A stretch of DNA of 64,000 bases from Verrucomicrobium sp. BvORR034 (GCF_000739635.1 NZ_BATQ01000113.1:29791-93790), one strand, 5' to 3'; positions 33,763 to 44,300 are shown, counted from the stretch's first letter. The notes: a model not told the origin generated them from the letters alone. Numbers and translations are program-made.

Positions 33763-35391
33763 TCAACGGATGTCAGGCTCCGGTTGGCTGTCCCTTTGTT
33801 TGCTCAAGCCATCAATTCTCCGAACGAGGACCAGATAGATCAGCCCAACGACCACCACCTGGCCCCCCAGTGCCAAGGGAAACATCCCCATCTTCATCGC
33901 GCCCCACCCGGCCATGGCTACGGCAGAGGAAACGCCCATCACCACCATCATCGTGAGGCACCCCCACCGGGCTTGATCCTTGGCATCATACGGGGTGGCA
34001 AACGGACGCCATTCGTTCAGCAAGCCCGGAACAAGGGACCACACGGGCAGCATCACCACGTTGGGCAACAGAAGCAGCAACCACTTGCTGATACCATGGG
34101 TGGCGAGCACGACCGTCAAGAGCAGGGCAATCAACGGCATGGCCAGCAGGACCAGGACCGCTTTCCTCGCCCCATGAAACAAGGGTTGCCAGCGTCCTTC
34201 CGGTGAAGACTGAAACAGCTCCGCCGCCCGCCAGTTTTCGCTGTACGCCAGCATCTGCATGGCCATCAGCGGCAGCCAGCCCATGTAAATTCCCGCCAGA
34301 GCCACGTCCACCCCGCCCCCGCGACCTGCCCGCCCCGCCAGGAGAAACACCAGGGACAATGCCAAAACCTGGGCGATGCCAGGGTATAAACGCAGCTTTG
34401 TCTCCCGATCCCGGAACATGTAGGCCGCCGTGAGAATGAAGCTGCTGCGTTCCACCGGGTGGGCCAGCCATTGCCGGAGTGGAAGAGTGCCGACCATGCG
34501 ACGGATCCACCACGCCTTGCCTGTTGACTTCACTTCGGGCGACGCTTGTTCATTGAGCATCGCGAGCCCCTCCCCATAGCTGGCAGCAAGCCGATGCATG
34601 CCGAGCCACCCCACCAGCAGGGTTGCAAGCACACCCACTCCGGCTGCGACCATCATCCACATCTCGGATTGATGCGCAGCGAGAACGGCATCCAGCGCCC
34701 CAAACCAGGTGGGCGGCAGGAACAGCAACCACCACGCGTGACGCAGTTCCTCCAGATTCACCTCCCCCAGCAGGCGGAACGACTGGCTCCCCATCACCAA
34801 CACCACCGTGAGGAGCGTCTGAAACGTGGTCATGATGTTGTCCAGCCGATCCCGGCCGAACCATCGCAAACATACCTGATACACCACCACCAGAGCTCCA
34901 GCGCAAAAGCCAATCATGCCGCCCAACGAGACCAGATGGGCTAGAGGAAACCACCAATGGGCATCCCTCAACCATAGCCCGGCCACCATGCCGGGAAGAT
35001 TCAGGGCCAGGGCCATGATCGCCGTCACCCCACACAGCACACTGGTTTTGGCATGGAGCAGTTCCTTGGCCGTCACGGGGCGGTGCAGGAGTATCTCAGA
35101 CTCCTCCCGGTTGAACAACACGCTGCCCGCCGTCGCCACCAGGTGCATCACCACGAGGAAAAGGGTGGCTCCATGCAGCATCACGGAAAACGTGAGGGTA
35201 TCGACCCGGTTGATGGCCAGGCAGGGTGCGAATCCCACCAGCAGATAGAACCCCAGCGTTCCCAGCATGCTGTGCCGGTTCACGGTGCCTTCCTCGCCTC
35301 GCTTTCGGGAGGTGGCACGTCCTCGAAAGAACAGGGTCCAAAAGAGGCGCCGCAAGACCTTTCCGTTGCTCTGGCTTGCAGATGTCTTCAT
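33763..35391 (-). CDS. ABC-2-type exporter, membrane subunit
   Basis: 542 residues with about 12 hydrophobic segments. After a short polar start comes LGTLGFYLLVGFAPCLAINR, then a motif-like turn FNREESEILLHRPVTAKELL, which in this group of large ABC-2 permeases precedes the first membrane block. Further helices include TIMTTF-type and LVFLLAGRAGRGGGVDVALA segments. Its ATG overlaps the stop of the ATPase gene by four bases, so the two form one exporter. It is 46 bases upstream of the first cheW on the same strand and may be co-transcribed with the chemosensory genes. The substrate is unknown. Confidence 0.82.
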   Translation of the reverse strand: MKTSASQSNGKVLRRLFWTLFFRGRATSRKRGEEGTVNRHSMLGTLGFYLLVGFAPCLAINRVDTLTFSVMLHGATLFLVVMHLVATAGSVLFNREESEILLHRPVTAKELLHAKTSVLCGVTAIMALALNLPGMVAGLWLRDAHWWFPLAHLVSLGGMIGFCAGALVVVYQVCLRWFGRDRLDNIMTTFQTLLTVVLVMGSQSFRLLGEVNLEELRHAWWLLFLPPTWFGALDAVLAAHQSEMWMMVAAGVGVLATLLVGWLGMHRLAASYGEGLAMLNEQASPEVKSTGKAWWIRRMVGTLPLRQWLAHPVERSSFILTAAYMFRDRETKLRLYPGIAQVLALSLVFLLAGRAGRGGGVDVALAGIYMGWLPLMAMQMLAYSENWRAAELFQSSPEGRWQPLFHGARKAVLVLLAMPLIALLLTVVLATHGISKWLLLLLPNVVMLPVWSLVPGLLNEWRPFATPYDAKDQARWGCLTMMVVMGVSSAVAMAGWGAMKMGMFPLALGGQVVVVGLIYLVLVRRIDGLSKQRDSQPEPDIR

Positions 35392-36158
35392 GAACGCAGG
35401 GACCGGGCAAACGATTCAGCCCGCTGTTCGTGATCGTACGCGCCCGTCAGACGAGTGAAGAGCTGCTCCAAACTGGCCGCTGCATGCTCCCGGATCAGGT
35501 TCTCCGGTGCGCCATCCACCAAGAGCCGCCCCTGGTGAATGATGGCCACCCGGTGGCACACCCGCTCCACCACATCCAGGATGTGCGAGCTGTACACAAT
35601 CGTTTTGCCCTCGCGGGCCAGGGTCTCCAGCAGCGCCTTGAATCCCACTGCAGCATTGGCATCCAGTCCGTCGAGCGGCTCATCCAGGAACACCACCTTG
35701 GGTTGATGCAACAGAGCGGCGGTGATCACCACCTTCCTCCGCATGCCTTTGGAGTAGGCTCCCAGCAATTTTCTCTCCAGCGTATCCATGCCCAGCTCAA
35801 AGAACTCGATAAATCGTGCCACCCGCTCCACTGCGGCGCTTTCCTCGATCCCATACAGGGAAGCCACCATCAGGAGGTACTCCATGCCGGTGAGAGACTC
35901 GTACACCGCTCCCGAATCAGGCACGAACCCCAGCGCCCGCTTCGCCTCCACGGGCTCCAGCGTGATGTCACGCCCTGCGATGAGCGCCGTGCCTTCATCC
36001 GGCTTGAGCAATCCTGTCACCATCCGCAGCGTCGTGGTCTTCCCCGCCCCGTTTGGCCCCAGCAGACCGACGATCTGACCCGCCGGAACTTCGAGCGACA
36101 GATGATCCACTGCTGTTTGAACGCCGTAGCGCTTGGTCAGGCCTCGGAGGGAGAGCAT
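35388..36158 (-). CDS. ABC transporter ATP-binding protein
   Basis: 256 residues from ATG 36158. Walker A is GLLGPNGAGKTTTLRM, the signature motif region reads LLGAYSKGMRRKVVITAALL (canonical LSGGQ replaced by YSKGM, common in this exporter group), Walker B is PKVVFLDEPLDGLD, and the H-loop is IVYSSHILDVVE. It resembles ATPases of ABC-2 exporters such as those for antibiotics, lipids or gliding-type systems. The frame extends to 36197, but ATG 36158 starts the conserved LSLRGLTKRYG. It is coupled to the downstream permease by a four-base overlap. Confidence 0.95.
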   Translation of the reverse strand: MLSLRGLTKRYGVQTAVDHLSLEVPAGQIVGLLGPNGAGKTTTLRMVTGLLKPDEGTALIAGRDITLEPVEAKRALGFVPDSGAVYESLTGMEYLLMVASLYGIEESAAVERVARFIEFFELGMDTLERKLLGAYSKGMRRKVVITAALLHQPKVVFLDEPLDGLDANAAVGFKALLETLAREGKTIVYSSHILDVVERVCHRVAIIHQGRLLVDGAPENLIREHAAASLEQLFTRLTGAYDHEQRAESFARSLRS

Positions 36159-36318
36159 GGCTCCAAATACAGGGATAAGGGTTAAGGGAAAAGGCAAAAG
36201 TAGATCCCCCCTCGCGGAAGTCGCTCAATCCCCGCGAGATCGCGCCTTTTCGCTTGACCCCTATCCCTTGCCCCTCTTCCCTATTCCCTCTCTCACCTCA
36301 CACACTATTTACCCACCC

Positions 36319-37476
36319 ATGAGCAGAAAAATTCGTTACGGCATGGTCGGTGGCGGTCGCGGCGCCTTCATCGGCGGCGTCCACCGCATCGCAGCCAACA
36401 TTGACGGCCAGATTGAGCTGGTCTGCGGTGCCTTCTCTTCCGACCCCCAGAAGTCCAAAGATTCGGGCAGTGATTTCTTCCTCCCTGCAGATCGTTGCTA
36501 CGGCAGCTTCGAGGAGATGATCCAGAAGGAGGCCGCCCTTCCGGAAGGCGAGCGCATGGACTTTGTCTCCATCGTGACGCCAAACCACATGCACTTCCCC
36601 CCGGCGAAGGCCGCCCTGGAAGCTGGCTTCCACGTGCTTTCGGACAAGCCCGCCACCCTCACCCTGGAAGAGGCCAAGGCTCTGGCAGAGATCGTCAAAA
36701 AGTCCGGCCGCCTCTACGGTCTGACCCACAACTACACGGGCTACCCCATGGTGAAGCAGGCCCGCGAGATGGTCCACGACGGGAAGCTGGGCAAGATTCG
36801 CAAGGTGGTGGTCGAGTACCCGCAGGGGTGGCTGGCCACCCGCATTGAGGCCTCCGGCCAAAAGCAAGCCGAGTGGCGCACCGATCCCAAGCGCTCCGGC
36901 GCGGCGGGCTGCATCGGCGACATTGGCACCCATGCCGAGAACCTGGCCGAGTACATCACCGGACTGCAGATCAAGGAACTCGCCGCAGACATCACCAGCT
37001 TCGTAGAAGGCCGCGCCCTCGATGACGATGGCAACGTGCTGCTCCGCTTCGACAATGGGGCCAAGGGCGTGCTGCACGCCTCCCAGATCAGCGTGGGTGA
37101 GGAGAACAACCTCAACATCCGCGTGTATGGTGAAAAAGGCGGCCTGGAATGGCATCAAAGGGAGCCGAACACGCTCCTGTTGAAGTGGATCGACCAGCCG
37201 ATGCAGGTCTATCGCACCGCCAACGGTTACCTCGGCAAAGCCGCTCTGGCCGCTGGCCGCACGCCGCCTGCCCACCCAGAAGGCTACCTTGAGGCCTTCG
37301 CCAACATTTACCGCAACTTCGCCGCCCACATCCGCGCGGAGCTGGAAGGCACCACACCAGATCCCCTGGTGCTCGACTACCCAAAAATCGAAGACGGCGT
37401 GCGTGGCATGGCGTTCATCGAGGCGGTGGTCGGTTCTTCCCAGAACAACGCAGCCTGGACCTCGATTAACGCCTAG
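36319..37476 (+). CDS. Gfo/Idh/MocA family oxidoreductase
   Basis: 385 residues. The NAD(P)-binding start is IRYGMVGGGRGAFIGGVHRI; VSIVTPNHMHFPPAKAALEA and HVLSDKPATLTLEEAKAL contain the family's EKP-like motif in the form DKP; GDIGTHAENLAEYITGL holds the conserved His (GTHAxN/D). These enzymes oxidise sugars or inositols, often in 3-keto-sugar pathways. I choose ATG 36319 over the longer frame that runs into the divergent ABC gene. A terminator follows, so it may be a single gene; a sugar isomerase lies 5 kb downstream on the same strand. Confidence 0.93.
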   Translation: MSRKIRYGMVGGGRGAFIGGVHRIAANIDGQIELVCGAFSSDPQKSKDSGSDFFLPADRCYGSFEEMIQKEAALPEGERMDFVSIVTPNHMHFPPAKAALEAGFHVLSDKPATLTLEEAKALAEIVKKSGRLYGLTHNYTGYPMVKQAREMVHDGKLGKIRKVVVEYPQGWLATRIEASGQKQAEWRTDPKRSGAAGCIGDIGTHAENLAEYITGLQIKELAADITSFVEGRALDDDGNVLLRFDNGAKGVLHASQISVGEENNLNIRVYGEKGGLEWHQREPNTLLLKWIDQPMQVYRTANGYLGKAALAAGRTPPAHPEGYLEAFANIYRNFAAHIRAELEGTTPDPLVLDYPKIEDGVRGMAFIEAVVGSSQNNAAWTSINA

Positions 37477-37514
37477 TTCAGGCGGCGAGCTGCCACGGCA
37501 TCTGCCTCTCCTTG

Positions 37515-37543
37515 AAGGCACCGTCTCTCCAGACGGTGCCTTT
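37515..37543 (+). terminator. Rho-independent terminator after the Gfo/Idh/MocA gene
   Basis: AAGGCACCGTCT (37515-37526) pairs perfectly with AGACGGTGCCTT (37531-37542) around CTCC, and T follows. The 12-bp stem starts 39 bases after the stop. Confidence 0.88.
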
Positions 37544-37701
37544 ACTGTTTTCCGGATCAGGCGCCAGAGGTTGCGAAAGCCCCCATTTGCCCTATCCTTG
37601 CTCCGAATGGCTGGCGAAATCCAGGGGTCCATGAGCACCCCTTCATTTGCCTCCCCTCGCTCCTCAAACGAAAATGGCGGGTGCGCCGCCGGACCTTTGT
37701 C

Positions 37702-40700
37702 ATGCCCAAACGATTGCCTCCACCCACTCACGCCCTGGCGAGGTGGTTCGCGCTCGCCGCGACCTTGGTAGGGGGCTCCGTTCAAGGCGCAAGCGGCAGT
37801 CCCGTCAGCTTCAATTTTCAGGTGCAGCCTATCTTGGCGGGCAGTTGCTACCAGTGCCACGGGCCGGATGAAAAGCAGCGCAAGGGGGACCTTCGTCTCG
37901 ATGTGCGTGAAGACGCTCTCAAAGACGGAGCGATTGTCCCCGGCAAACCGGAGGCGAGCTCTCTGATTGAGCGGCTCTTTACCAGCGATGGGGATGAGGT
38001 GATGCCGCCGCCAGACTCCCACAAGACCATTGACGGCCCTCAGCGTGAAGTGCTGAAGCAATGGATCGCGGAAGGGGCCCCCTACGAGCGACACTGGTCC
38101 TTTACCCCACCGAAATCTCCCGCCGTCCCCCAGCCGAAGGCTGCAGATGCGAAGATTATAGAGACCTTTCCAGTTACCGGTCCGGTGGATGCCTTTGTCC
38201 TGGATCACCTGCGTGTCAAAGGACACCAGCCCGCTCTGCCCGCCTCGCGGGAGCGCTGGCTGCGGAGGGTCACTTTCGACCTCACCGGCCTGCCACCCAC
38301 CCTGCCAGAAATGGATGCCTTCCTGGCCGACACCTCCCCTCAGGCTTATGAGGCAGTGGTGGACCGCCTCCTCGCCAGCCAGCGCTATGGGGAGAGGATG
38401 GCTTCCGACTGGCTGGATGCCGCCCGCTACGCTGACTCGTACGGGCGCCACGAGGATGCCGAAAGCATCGTCTGGCCGTACCGGGACTGGGTCATCCAGG
38501 CCTTCAACGACAACCTGCCGTATGACCAGTTTATCGTCCAGCAGACGGCAGGCGATCAGCTATCCGCCCGCCCGAAAACTGCTGAGGTGCTGGCCACCAC
38601 CTTCAACCGTCTCGTGCCGCAGTCGAACGAGGCGGGCAGCAACGAGGATGAGTTTCGCCAGGAACATGTGGCGGACCGGATCAAGACCAACTCGACCGCC
38701 ATCCTGGGGCTGACCCTGGAGTGCGCCCGCTGTCACGACCACAAGTACGATCCCCTCACCCAACGGGAGTACTACCAGATGGCGGCGTTCTTCAACAACA
38801 TCTCTGAGTTGGGGCTTTTCCCCCGCCAGACAGCCGGCATCCCCGCTCCGGGCCTGCTGCTCATGAGTCCGGCGGACGAGGAGCGCAATCTGCAGATGCT
38901 GCAGGAGATCAAGCAGGCGGAAGCTGCATGGGACGCCCTTCAAAGCAGCAGCCGTGGACGCTACCACGCCTGGGTGGAAGATCATGGAAACCCACCTCCG
39001 GCAGCCCCGGTGGCACACTACGAGTTCGAAAGCGTGGGCGAGAAGAAACGCGGCCAGCGCAAGATCTTCTCCGACACCCTGCACCCGGACAAGAACACCG
39101 GCGTGGCGCGTCAATCCATCGAACCCAGCGAAGGAGTCCGCGGACTCGGCTTGAGGTTCGAGGATGACAATGGAGCCAGGTTTCCCCATGTCGGCGTGTT
39201 CCGCCGCTCGGATCCGTTTTCGATCGCCCTCTGGATCCGTCCGGAGGAATCGCAAAGTCGTGCCGTGGTCATCCATCGCACCCGCAGTGGTCTGGACGCC
39301 GCGAGCCGCGGCTACGAACTGCTCCTCAATGAACTCCATCCCGAGTTTTCACTAAGTCACTACGCGCCCGGTAACTCCATCCGGATTCGTTCCAAGGCGG
39401 CCATCCCGCTGAAGGCTTGGACGCATGTCATTGCCAGCTATGACGGCTCCAGCCGCTCAACAGGGCTGCGCCTCTTCATCAATGGCCAAGCAGTCGAGGC
39501 GGAGGTCATGTCAGATCACCTGTACCGTGACATCGTGTACCGGCCCGAATGGGGCGACTACGATGCCGTCCGGCTCCAGGACAACATCGATGAAGAAGAT
39601 GTCGCCCTCTCGATTGGCTATCGCCCCAACGACAAGATCATCAAGAACGCCACGTTCGACGATTTCAAGATCTTCGACAAGACGCTCTCTCCCAATGAAG
39701 CCGCCCTGTTGGCCCTACCTCCCCAGCCACCCAAGAAACAGGAGGAACGCGGTTTCCTGGCCGGCATCTGGTATGGTCTGACGCATCCGTTTGTGGGCCG
39801 GGCCCCAGATGCCACTCCCGCACCTGATGCCGGGTATGAAGCCTGGCTGAGGGACCAGGATCCGCAGGGCCAGGCGGCGCTGAAGAAGCTGCACGATCTG
39901 CGCACCGCCCAGGACAATCTGGTGAATCAGGCCAGGGAGATCATGGTCATGCGTGAGATGGAGCCACGCCGCCCCACCTATGTGCTGGCGCGAGGACAGT
40001 TCGACCAGCCCGGGGACCAGGTGTTTCCTGAAACCCCCGCCAGTATTCTGCGTTGCCCGCAGAGTTTCCCGCAACCGTCTGGGCCTCGCCCGCTGGTATG
40101 TGGACAGACGGAACCCGCTCACCGCCCGCGTGGCGGTCAACCGCATCTGGCAGGTGTTCTTCGGGCGCGGCATTGTCGGCACCACGGAGGATTTTGGCAT
40201 CCAGGGCGAACTGCCCACCCACCCGGAGCTTCTGGACTGGCTGGCAACGGATTTCATGGACCAGGGTTGGGATGTGAAGCGACTGTGCCGCATGCTCGTG
40301 CTCTCCTCCGCCTACCGGCAGTCTTCCACGCCGCTAGATCCCCAGGTGCTGAAAGATGACCCTGACAATCGTCTCCTGGCCCGCGGCCCGCGCCACCGGC
40401 TCGCCGCGGAGATGATCCGGGACAATGCGCTCGCCATCAGCGGTCTGCTCGCACCGACCATGGGAGGCCCTCCCGTACGCCCCTATTTGCCCGACAATCT
40501 GTACGAAGACTCCGGGGTCCAGATGACTTATAAGCAGAGTCACGGAGAGGCTCTCTGGCGACGCAGCCTGTACACCTTCTGGAAGCGCACTCTGCCGCCG
40601 CCCACCATGACGATCTTTGACGCGCCCAGCCGTGAGTTCTGCCTCACACGGCGGGAGACGACCAGCACCCCCATGCAGTCCCTGGCCATGATGAATGCCC

Positions 40701-41017
40701 CGGAGTTCGTCGAGGCTGCCCGCGCCCTGGCGGAACGCCTCATCAAAGCCCATCCGCAGGATCGAACCGCCCAGGTCACTGAGGCCTTCCGGCTCGTCAC
40801 CAGTCGCAATCCCCGCCCCGGTGAGACCGCTGTGCTTCTCAAACTGCTGGAGGAGGAACAGCTCCACTACAGTCAGGCTCCGCAGGACGCGGAAGCTCTG
40901 CGCCAGAAGAATGGTGAGCATCCGGCGAATCTCGATCTGCCCGGTGCGGAAGTCGCCGCCACGACCATGGTGATCCGCGTGTTGCTTGGCAGCGAGGAGG
41001 CTTTGTTAAAGGAATGA
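37702..41017 (+). pseudogene. PSCyt1-DUF1549-LamG-DUF1553 protein, interrupted by two one-base losses
   Basis: The intact product would be about 1,105 residues. The first frame (to 40359) gives a signal peptide, a Planctomycete-type cytochrome domain (CYQCHGPDEKQRKGDLRLD), DUF1549 (VTFDLTGLPPTLPEMDAFL; ECARCHDHKYDPLTQREYY) and a LamG/concanavalin domain (about residues 440-640). The DUF1553 half is in another frame ([20 protein letters not shown] to 41017). Restoring one C near 40051 and one near 40070 joins the halves with the sensible sequence [20 protein letters not shown] 37702 is preferred to GTG 37681. Its stop overlaps the DUF1501 start. Either the gene is a recent pseudogene or the sequence has errors here; I lean to the latter. 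Confidence 0.85.
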
Positions 41018-42501
41018 ACCATCCTCCCGCCAACCCTCTTTCCCCGAACATGACCTCAGCATCCCGTCCTCTCAACCGCCGTCAGATGCTGGCGCGCACG
41101 GCCTTGGGCATGGGCGGAATGGCTTTTGCAGATCTGCTGGCAGAGGAAACAGGTTCAGCACGCCCCCTTGGCACAGTCCGCCCCGGCATCTCCGGCCTTC
41201 CGCATTTTGCCCCTCGGGCAAAGCGGGTGATTTGTCTCTTCATGAGCGGGGGCATGACGCATCTGGAGACTTTTGACCACAAGCCGCTCCTGAATGAGCG
41301 CGTCGGTCAGGAACTGCCGGACTCCTTTAAGAAAGGCCGCTCCGTCCTGCTGGGCATGTCGGGCAATCAGGCCAAGTTTCCTTTGGTTGGCTCCTGGATC
41401 CCCTTCCAGCAGCACGGCAAATCCGGAGCCTGGCTCAGTGACGCCTTTCCTCATCTGGCCACGATGGCGGACGACATGTGCTTCATCAAGTCCATGCACT
41501 CAGACGCCGTCAATCATGATCCGGCGATGACCTTTATGAGCACGGGAGCCCAACTCCCGGGACGTCCCAGCATGGGCGCATGGCTCAGCTATGGCCTGGG
41601 CAGTCTGAACGACAACCTGCCTTCCTTCGTCGTGCTCATCACCAAGGGAGCCGTGGATCAGCCGCTCTCCACCCGGCTCTGGGACAGCGGATTCCTGCCC
41701 ACTCAGAACCAGGGGGTGCAACTCCGGGCCGCCAAGGATCCCGTGCTCTTCCTGAGCAATCCTGCCGGTGTCAGTGAGGCCAACAACCGCCGCGCCATCC
41801 GTGCCCTGCAGGAACTTCAGGCGCAGAGCGATGCTCCCGAGGCCGCTCTCCAGGCGCGCTTGGAGCAGTATGAAATGGCCTTCCGCATGCAGACCTCTGT
41901 GCCAGAGGTCACCGATCTGACCCAGGAGCCGGAAACCGTGAAGGCCCTGTACGGACCGGAAGTCTCCACCCCCGGCACCTTCGCGGCCAACTGCCTCCTC
42001 GCCCGTCGTCTGGCCCAGCGTGGCGTGCGATACATCCAGCTCTACCAACCCGGCTGGGACATGCATGGCAATATTCTGCGGGACTTCAAAGGGCTGTCGA
42101 GCCGGGTGGACCAGCCAGCCGCAGGCCTCCTCCAGGACTTGAAGAACCAAGGGATGCTGGAGGACACACTCGTGGTCTTCACCTCGGAGTTCGGTCGCAC
42201 CTGCTACTCCCAGGGTCGGCTTCGTGGCACCGGGTCGCAGATGGAGTACGGACGCGAGCATCACCGGGATTGCTTCAGTTCCTGGCTGGCGGGCGGTGGC
42301 GTGAAGCCCGGCGTGAGCTACGGTGAAACGGATGAACTGGGCTTTGGTGTGGCCAAGGATCCAGTCCACGTCCACGATCTGCATGCCACCATGCTGCACC
42401 TGCTGGGCATTGATCACGAGCGCTTCACCTTCCGCTTCCAGGGACGCGACTTCCGGCTGACCGATGTCGCAGGCAAGGTGGTCACGCCCGTCCTGGCGTA
42501 G
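41014..42501 (+). CDS. DUF1501 domain-containing protein, Tat-type leader
   Basis: 495 residues. A twin-arginine leader (RPLNRRQMLARTALGMGGMA) is followed by the DUF1501 fold, related to the alkaline phosphatase/sulfatase superfamily: KRVICLFMSGGMTHLETFDH, MHSDAVNHDPAMTFMSTGAQ, QRGVRYIQLYQPGWDMHGNI, VVFTSEFGRT and ENxRDH-like YGREHHRDCFSSWLAGGGVK. The ATG overlaps the DUF1553 stop (ATGA); ATG 41050 is an alternative nearer the leader. DUF1553-DUF1501 pairs are common in Planctomycetes and Verrucomicrobiota, with unknown biochemistry. Here they stand between sugar-metabolism genes. Confidence 0.92.
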   Translation: MNHPPANPLSPNMTSASRPLNRRQMLARTALGMGGMAFADLLAEETGSARPLGTVRPGISGLPHFAPRAKRVICLFMSGGMTHLETFDHKPLLNERVGQELPDSFKKGRSVLLGMSGNQAKFPLVGSWIPFQQHGKSGAWLSDAFPHLATMADDMCFIKSMHSDAVNHDPAMTFMSTGAQLPGRPSMGAWLSYGLGSLNDNLPSFVVLITKGAVDQPLSTRLWDSGFLPTQNQGVQLRAAKDPVLFLSNPAGVSEANNRRAIRALQELQAQSDAPEAALQARLEQYEMAFRMQTSVPEVTDLTQEPETVKALYGPEVSTPGTFAANCLLARRLAQRGVRYIQLYQPGWDMHGNILRDFKGLSSRVDQPAAGLLQDLKNQGMLEDTLVVFTSEFGRTCYSQGRLRGTGSQMEYGREHHRDCFSSWLAGGGVKPGVSYGETDELGFGVAKDPVHVHDLHATMLHLLGIDHERFTFRFQGRDFRLTDVAGKVVTPVLA

Positions 42502-42680
42502 CCGTTTTGGCGAGTGTGGAGTTTTATCGTCCGACTGCCAGCTTTTGGCATTCGTCCGCCGTTTCCGGGTTGATTTCCCGCATCTCCCAGCCCCTTTTCC
42601 TTTGCCAACCCGGCAGCCCCATGACAGCATCGCTGGCTCGAAAGTACCAAATCTGAACGCTTCTTTACAAGACACTGATT

Positions 42681-43673
42681 ATGGCCAGACCCGTCACTCT
42701 CTTCACCGGCCAGTGGGCCGACATCCCTCTGGAAACTCTGCTCGGCAAGGTCAAGACCTTTGGCTACGATGGCGTGGAACTTGGTTGCTGGGGTGACCAC
42801 TTCGAAGTCGCCAAGGCTGACCAGGCTTACTGCGATGCCAAACGCGCGCTCATTGAGAAGGCTGGCCTCAAGTGCTTTGCCATCTCCGCCCACCTCGTGG
42901 GTCAGGCTGTCTGCGACAACATCGACGAACGTCACAAGCAGATCCTCCCCGACTACATTTATGGTGACGGCGATCCTGAAGGCGTGCGTCAGCGTGCCGC
43001 AGAGGAGTTGATCAAGACTGCACACGCTGCCAAGCGCTTCGGCGTCAGCGTGGTCAACGGTTTCACCGGCAGCAGCATCTGGCACCTCGTGTACAGCTTC
43101 CCCCCGAACCTGCCGAGCCAGATCGAAAACGGCTACAAGGATTTCGCCAAGCGCTTCACTCCCATTCTTGATGAGTTCCAGAAGCTGGGCATCAAATTCG
43201 CTCTTGAAGTGCACCCAACCGAAATCGCCTTCGACATCGCAAGCGCAGAGCGTGCCCTTCAGGCGGTGAACTACCACCCAGCTTTCGGCTTCAACTACGA
43301 CCCCTCCCACTTCGGCTACCAAGGGGTGGATTATGTGAAGTTCCTCTACAAGTTCAGCGACCGCATCTTCCACGCTCACATGAAGGACGTGGCCTGGGAT
43401 CTGAGCAACGACACCGGCGTCTTCGGCGGTCACGTGGACTTCCACCGCCCCAACCGCTACTGGGACTTCAAGTCTGTGGGTCGTGGCGACATCAACTTCG
43501 AGAAGATCATCCGCGCCCTCAACGACATCCAGTACGCTGGCCCTCTCAGCATCGAGTGGGAAGACGGCGGCATGGATCGCGAGTTCGGCGCCACCGAGTC
43601 CGCCGCCTTCGTCAAGGCCCTGGACTTCCCCACCTCGAAGATCATCTTCGACGCCCAGTTTGCTGAGAAGTAA
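42681..43673 (+). CDS. Sugar phosphate isomerase/epimerase (xylose isomerase-like TIM barrel)
   Basis: 330 residues of the AP-endonuclease-2 / xylose isomerase-like TIM barrel family. The metal-binding carboxylates are seen in [15 protein letters not shown] (Glu), [18 protein letters not shown] (Asp, His), [10 protein letters not shown] (His) and [12 protein letters not shown] (Glu). It would isomerise or epimerise a sugar or keto-sugar; the exact substrate is not predictable. It is preceded by 179 gene-free bases and followed by a strong terminator. Together with the Gfo/Idh/MocA enzyme and the DUF1553/1501 pair it suggests a carbohydrate-use locus. Confidence 0.92.
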   Translation: MARPVTLFTGQWADIPLETLLGKVKTFGYDGVELGCWGDHFEVAKADQAYCDAKRALIEKAGLKCFAISAHLVGQAVCDNIDERHKQILPDYIYGDGDPEGVRQRAAEELIKTAHAAKRFGVSVVNGFTGSSIWHLVYSFPPNLPSQIENGYKDFAKRFTPILDEFQKLGIKFALEVHPTEIAFDIASAERALQAVNYHPAFGFNYDPSHFGYQGVDYVKFLYKFSDRIFHAHMKDVAWDLSNDTGVFGGHVDFHRPNRYWDFKSVGRGDINFEKIIRALNDIQYAGPLSIEWEDGGMDREFGATESAAFVKALDFPTSKIIFDAQFAEK

Positions 43674-43701
43674 GGCTCTTCTTCAACATCTCAATTCTGT
43701 G

Positions 43702-43731
43702 AAGGCGCGCCCCACAAGGGCGCGCCTTTTT
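43702..43731 (+). terminator. Rho-independent terminator after the TIM-barrel isomerase
   Basis: AAGGCGCGCCC (43702-43712) pairs perfectly with GGGCGCGCCTT (43718-43728) around CACAA, with a T5 tail (43727-43731). Confidence 0.94.
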
Positions 43732-43820
43732 CTGTTGTGCTCTCGCGGCTGTCAAAGGGCGCCGGAAGAAGACCGGGAGGAAGATAGGACTCGGTCGGGC
43801 GAACCGTCCGCTCTCAACAC

Positions 43821-44300
43821 TCACTTCCCTATTCGGAGTGAGGAGCCAATCAGCTTGAACAAAGGTTCGACCTCCTTGATGCGGTCTTCCGCTGTGGACT
43901 TACCATCAGGATCCAAGGTATTAATCTGAAAATTGATTTTGTAGCTACCTGAGAAGACCCGGAGAGCTTGGGCGGCGCGGATCGATTTGATGCCGGCTTG
44001 CTCGTAAGGCTGGCGGCGCGTAAAAATCGCAACCGGCATTCCATTCAGTTTTGTCTTGGTGAATGAAGTCAGCTCGATGCCAATGCCAAACTTCTTATAG
44101 TCCGCGCGAAGGAACTCTTCGGTGAAGAGCAGATACGCCTCGTCCTGATCCATGGGTATGGGGTCAACAACGGTTTTTATTGAAAGGAGAACGCTGACCG
44201 TCATCCAAAGGTCCCCATAACCGTAGTTGCTACGAAACACCATCATTTGCGGGTCGGGCATCTGACCCTGTTTCCAGCTTATGGGGATGTTAAACTTCAC
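43821..44300 (-). CDS. Hypothetical protein; probably the C-terminal half of the upstream gene split at an A7 run
   Basis: 159 residues from GTG 44300, overlapping the end of the upstream gene by 11 bases. No signal peptide and no named family; the pattern KFNIPISWKQG at the start and LFKLIGSSLRI at the end is like small periplasmic PsbP/DUF1795-type domains, a weak resemblance only. If one A is removed from the run at 44312-44318 (T7 on the plus strand), the upstream frame continues as HTEKIGPRVKFNIPISWK into this one without interruption. The two are therefore best read as one secreted protein of about 340 residues with a frameshift, or as two coupled genes. Confidence 0.6.
   Translation of the reverse strand: MKFNIPISWKQGQMPDPQMMVFRSNYGYGDLWMTVSVLLSIKTVVDPIPMDQDEAYLLFTEEFLRADYKKFGIGIELTSFTKTKLNGMPVAIFTRRQPYEQAGIKSIRAAQALRVFSGSYKINFQINTLDPDGKSTAEDRIKEVEPLFKLIGSSLRIGK

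Noticed and set aside
36298..38451. A 717-codon minus-strand frame across the Gfo/Idh/MocA and DUF1549 genes
   Set aside because: It spans two real genes and a terminator on the opposite strand and shows no domain.
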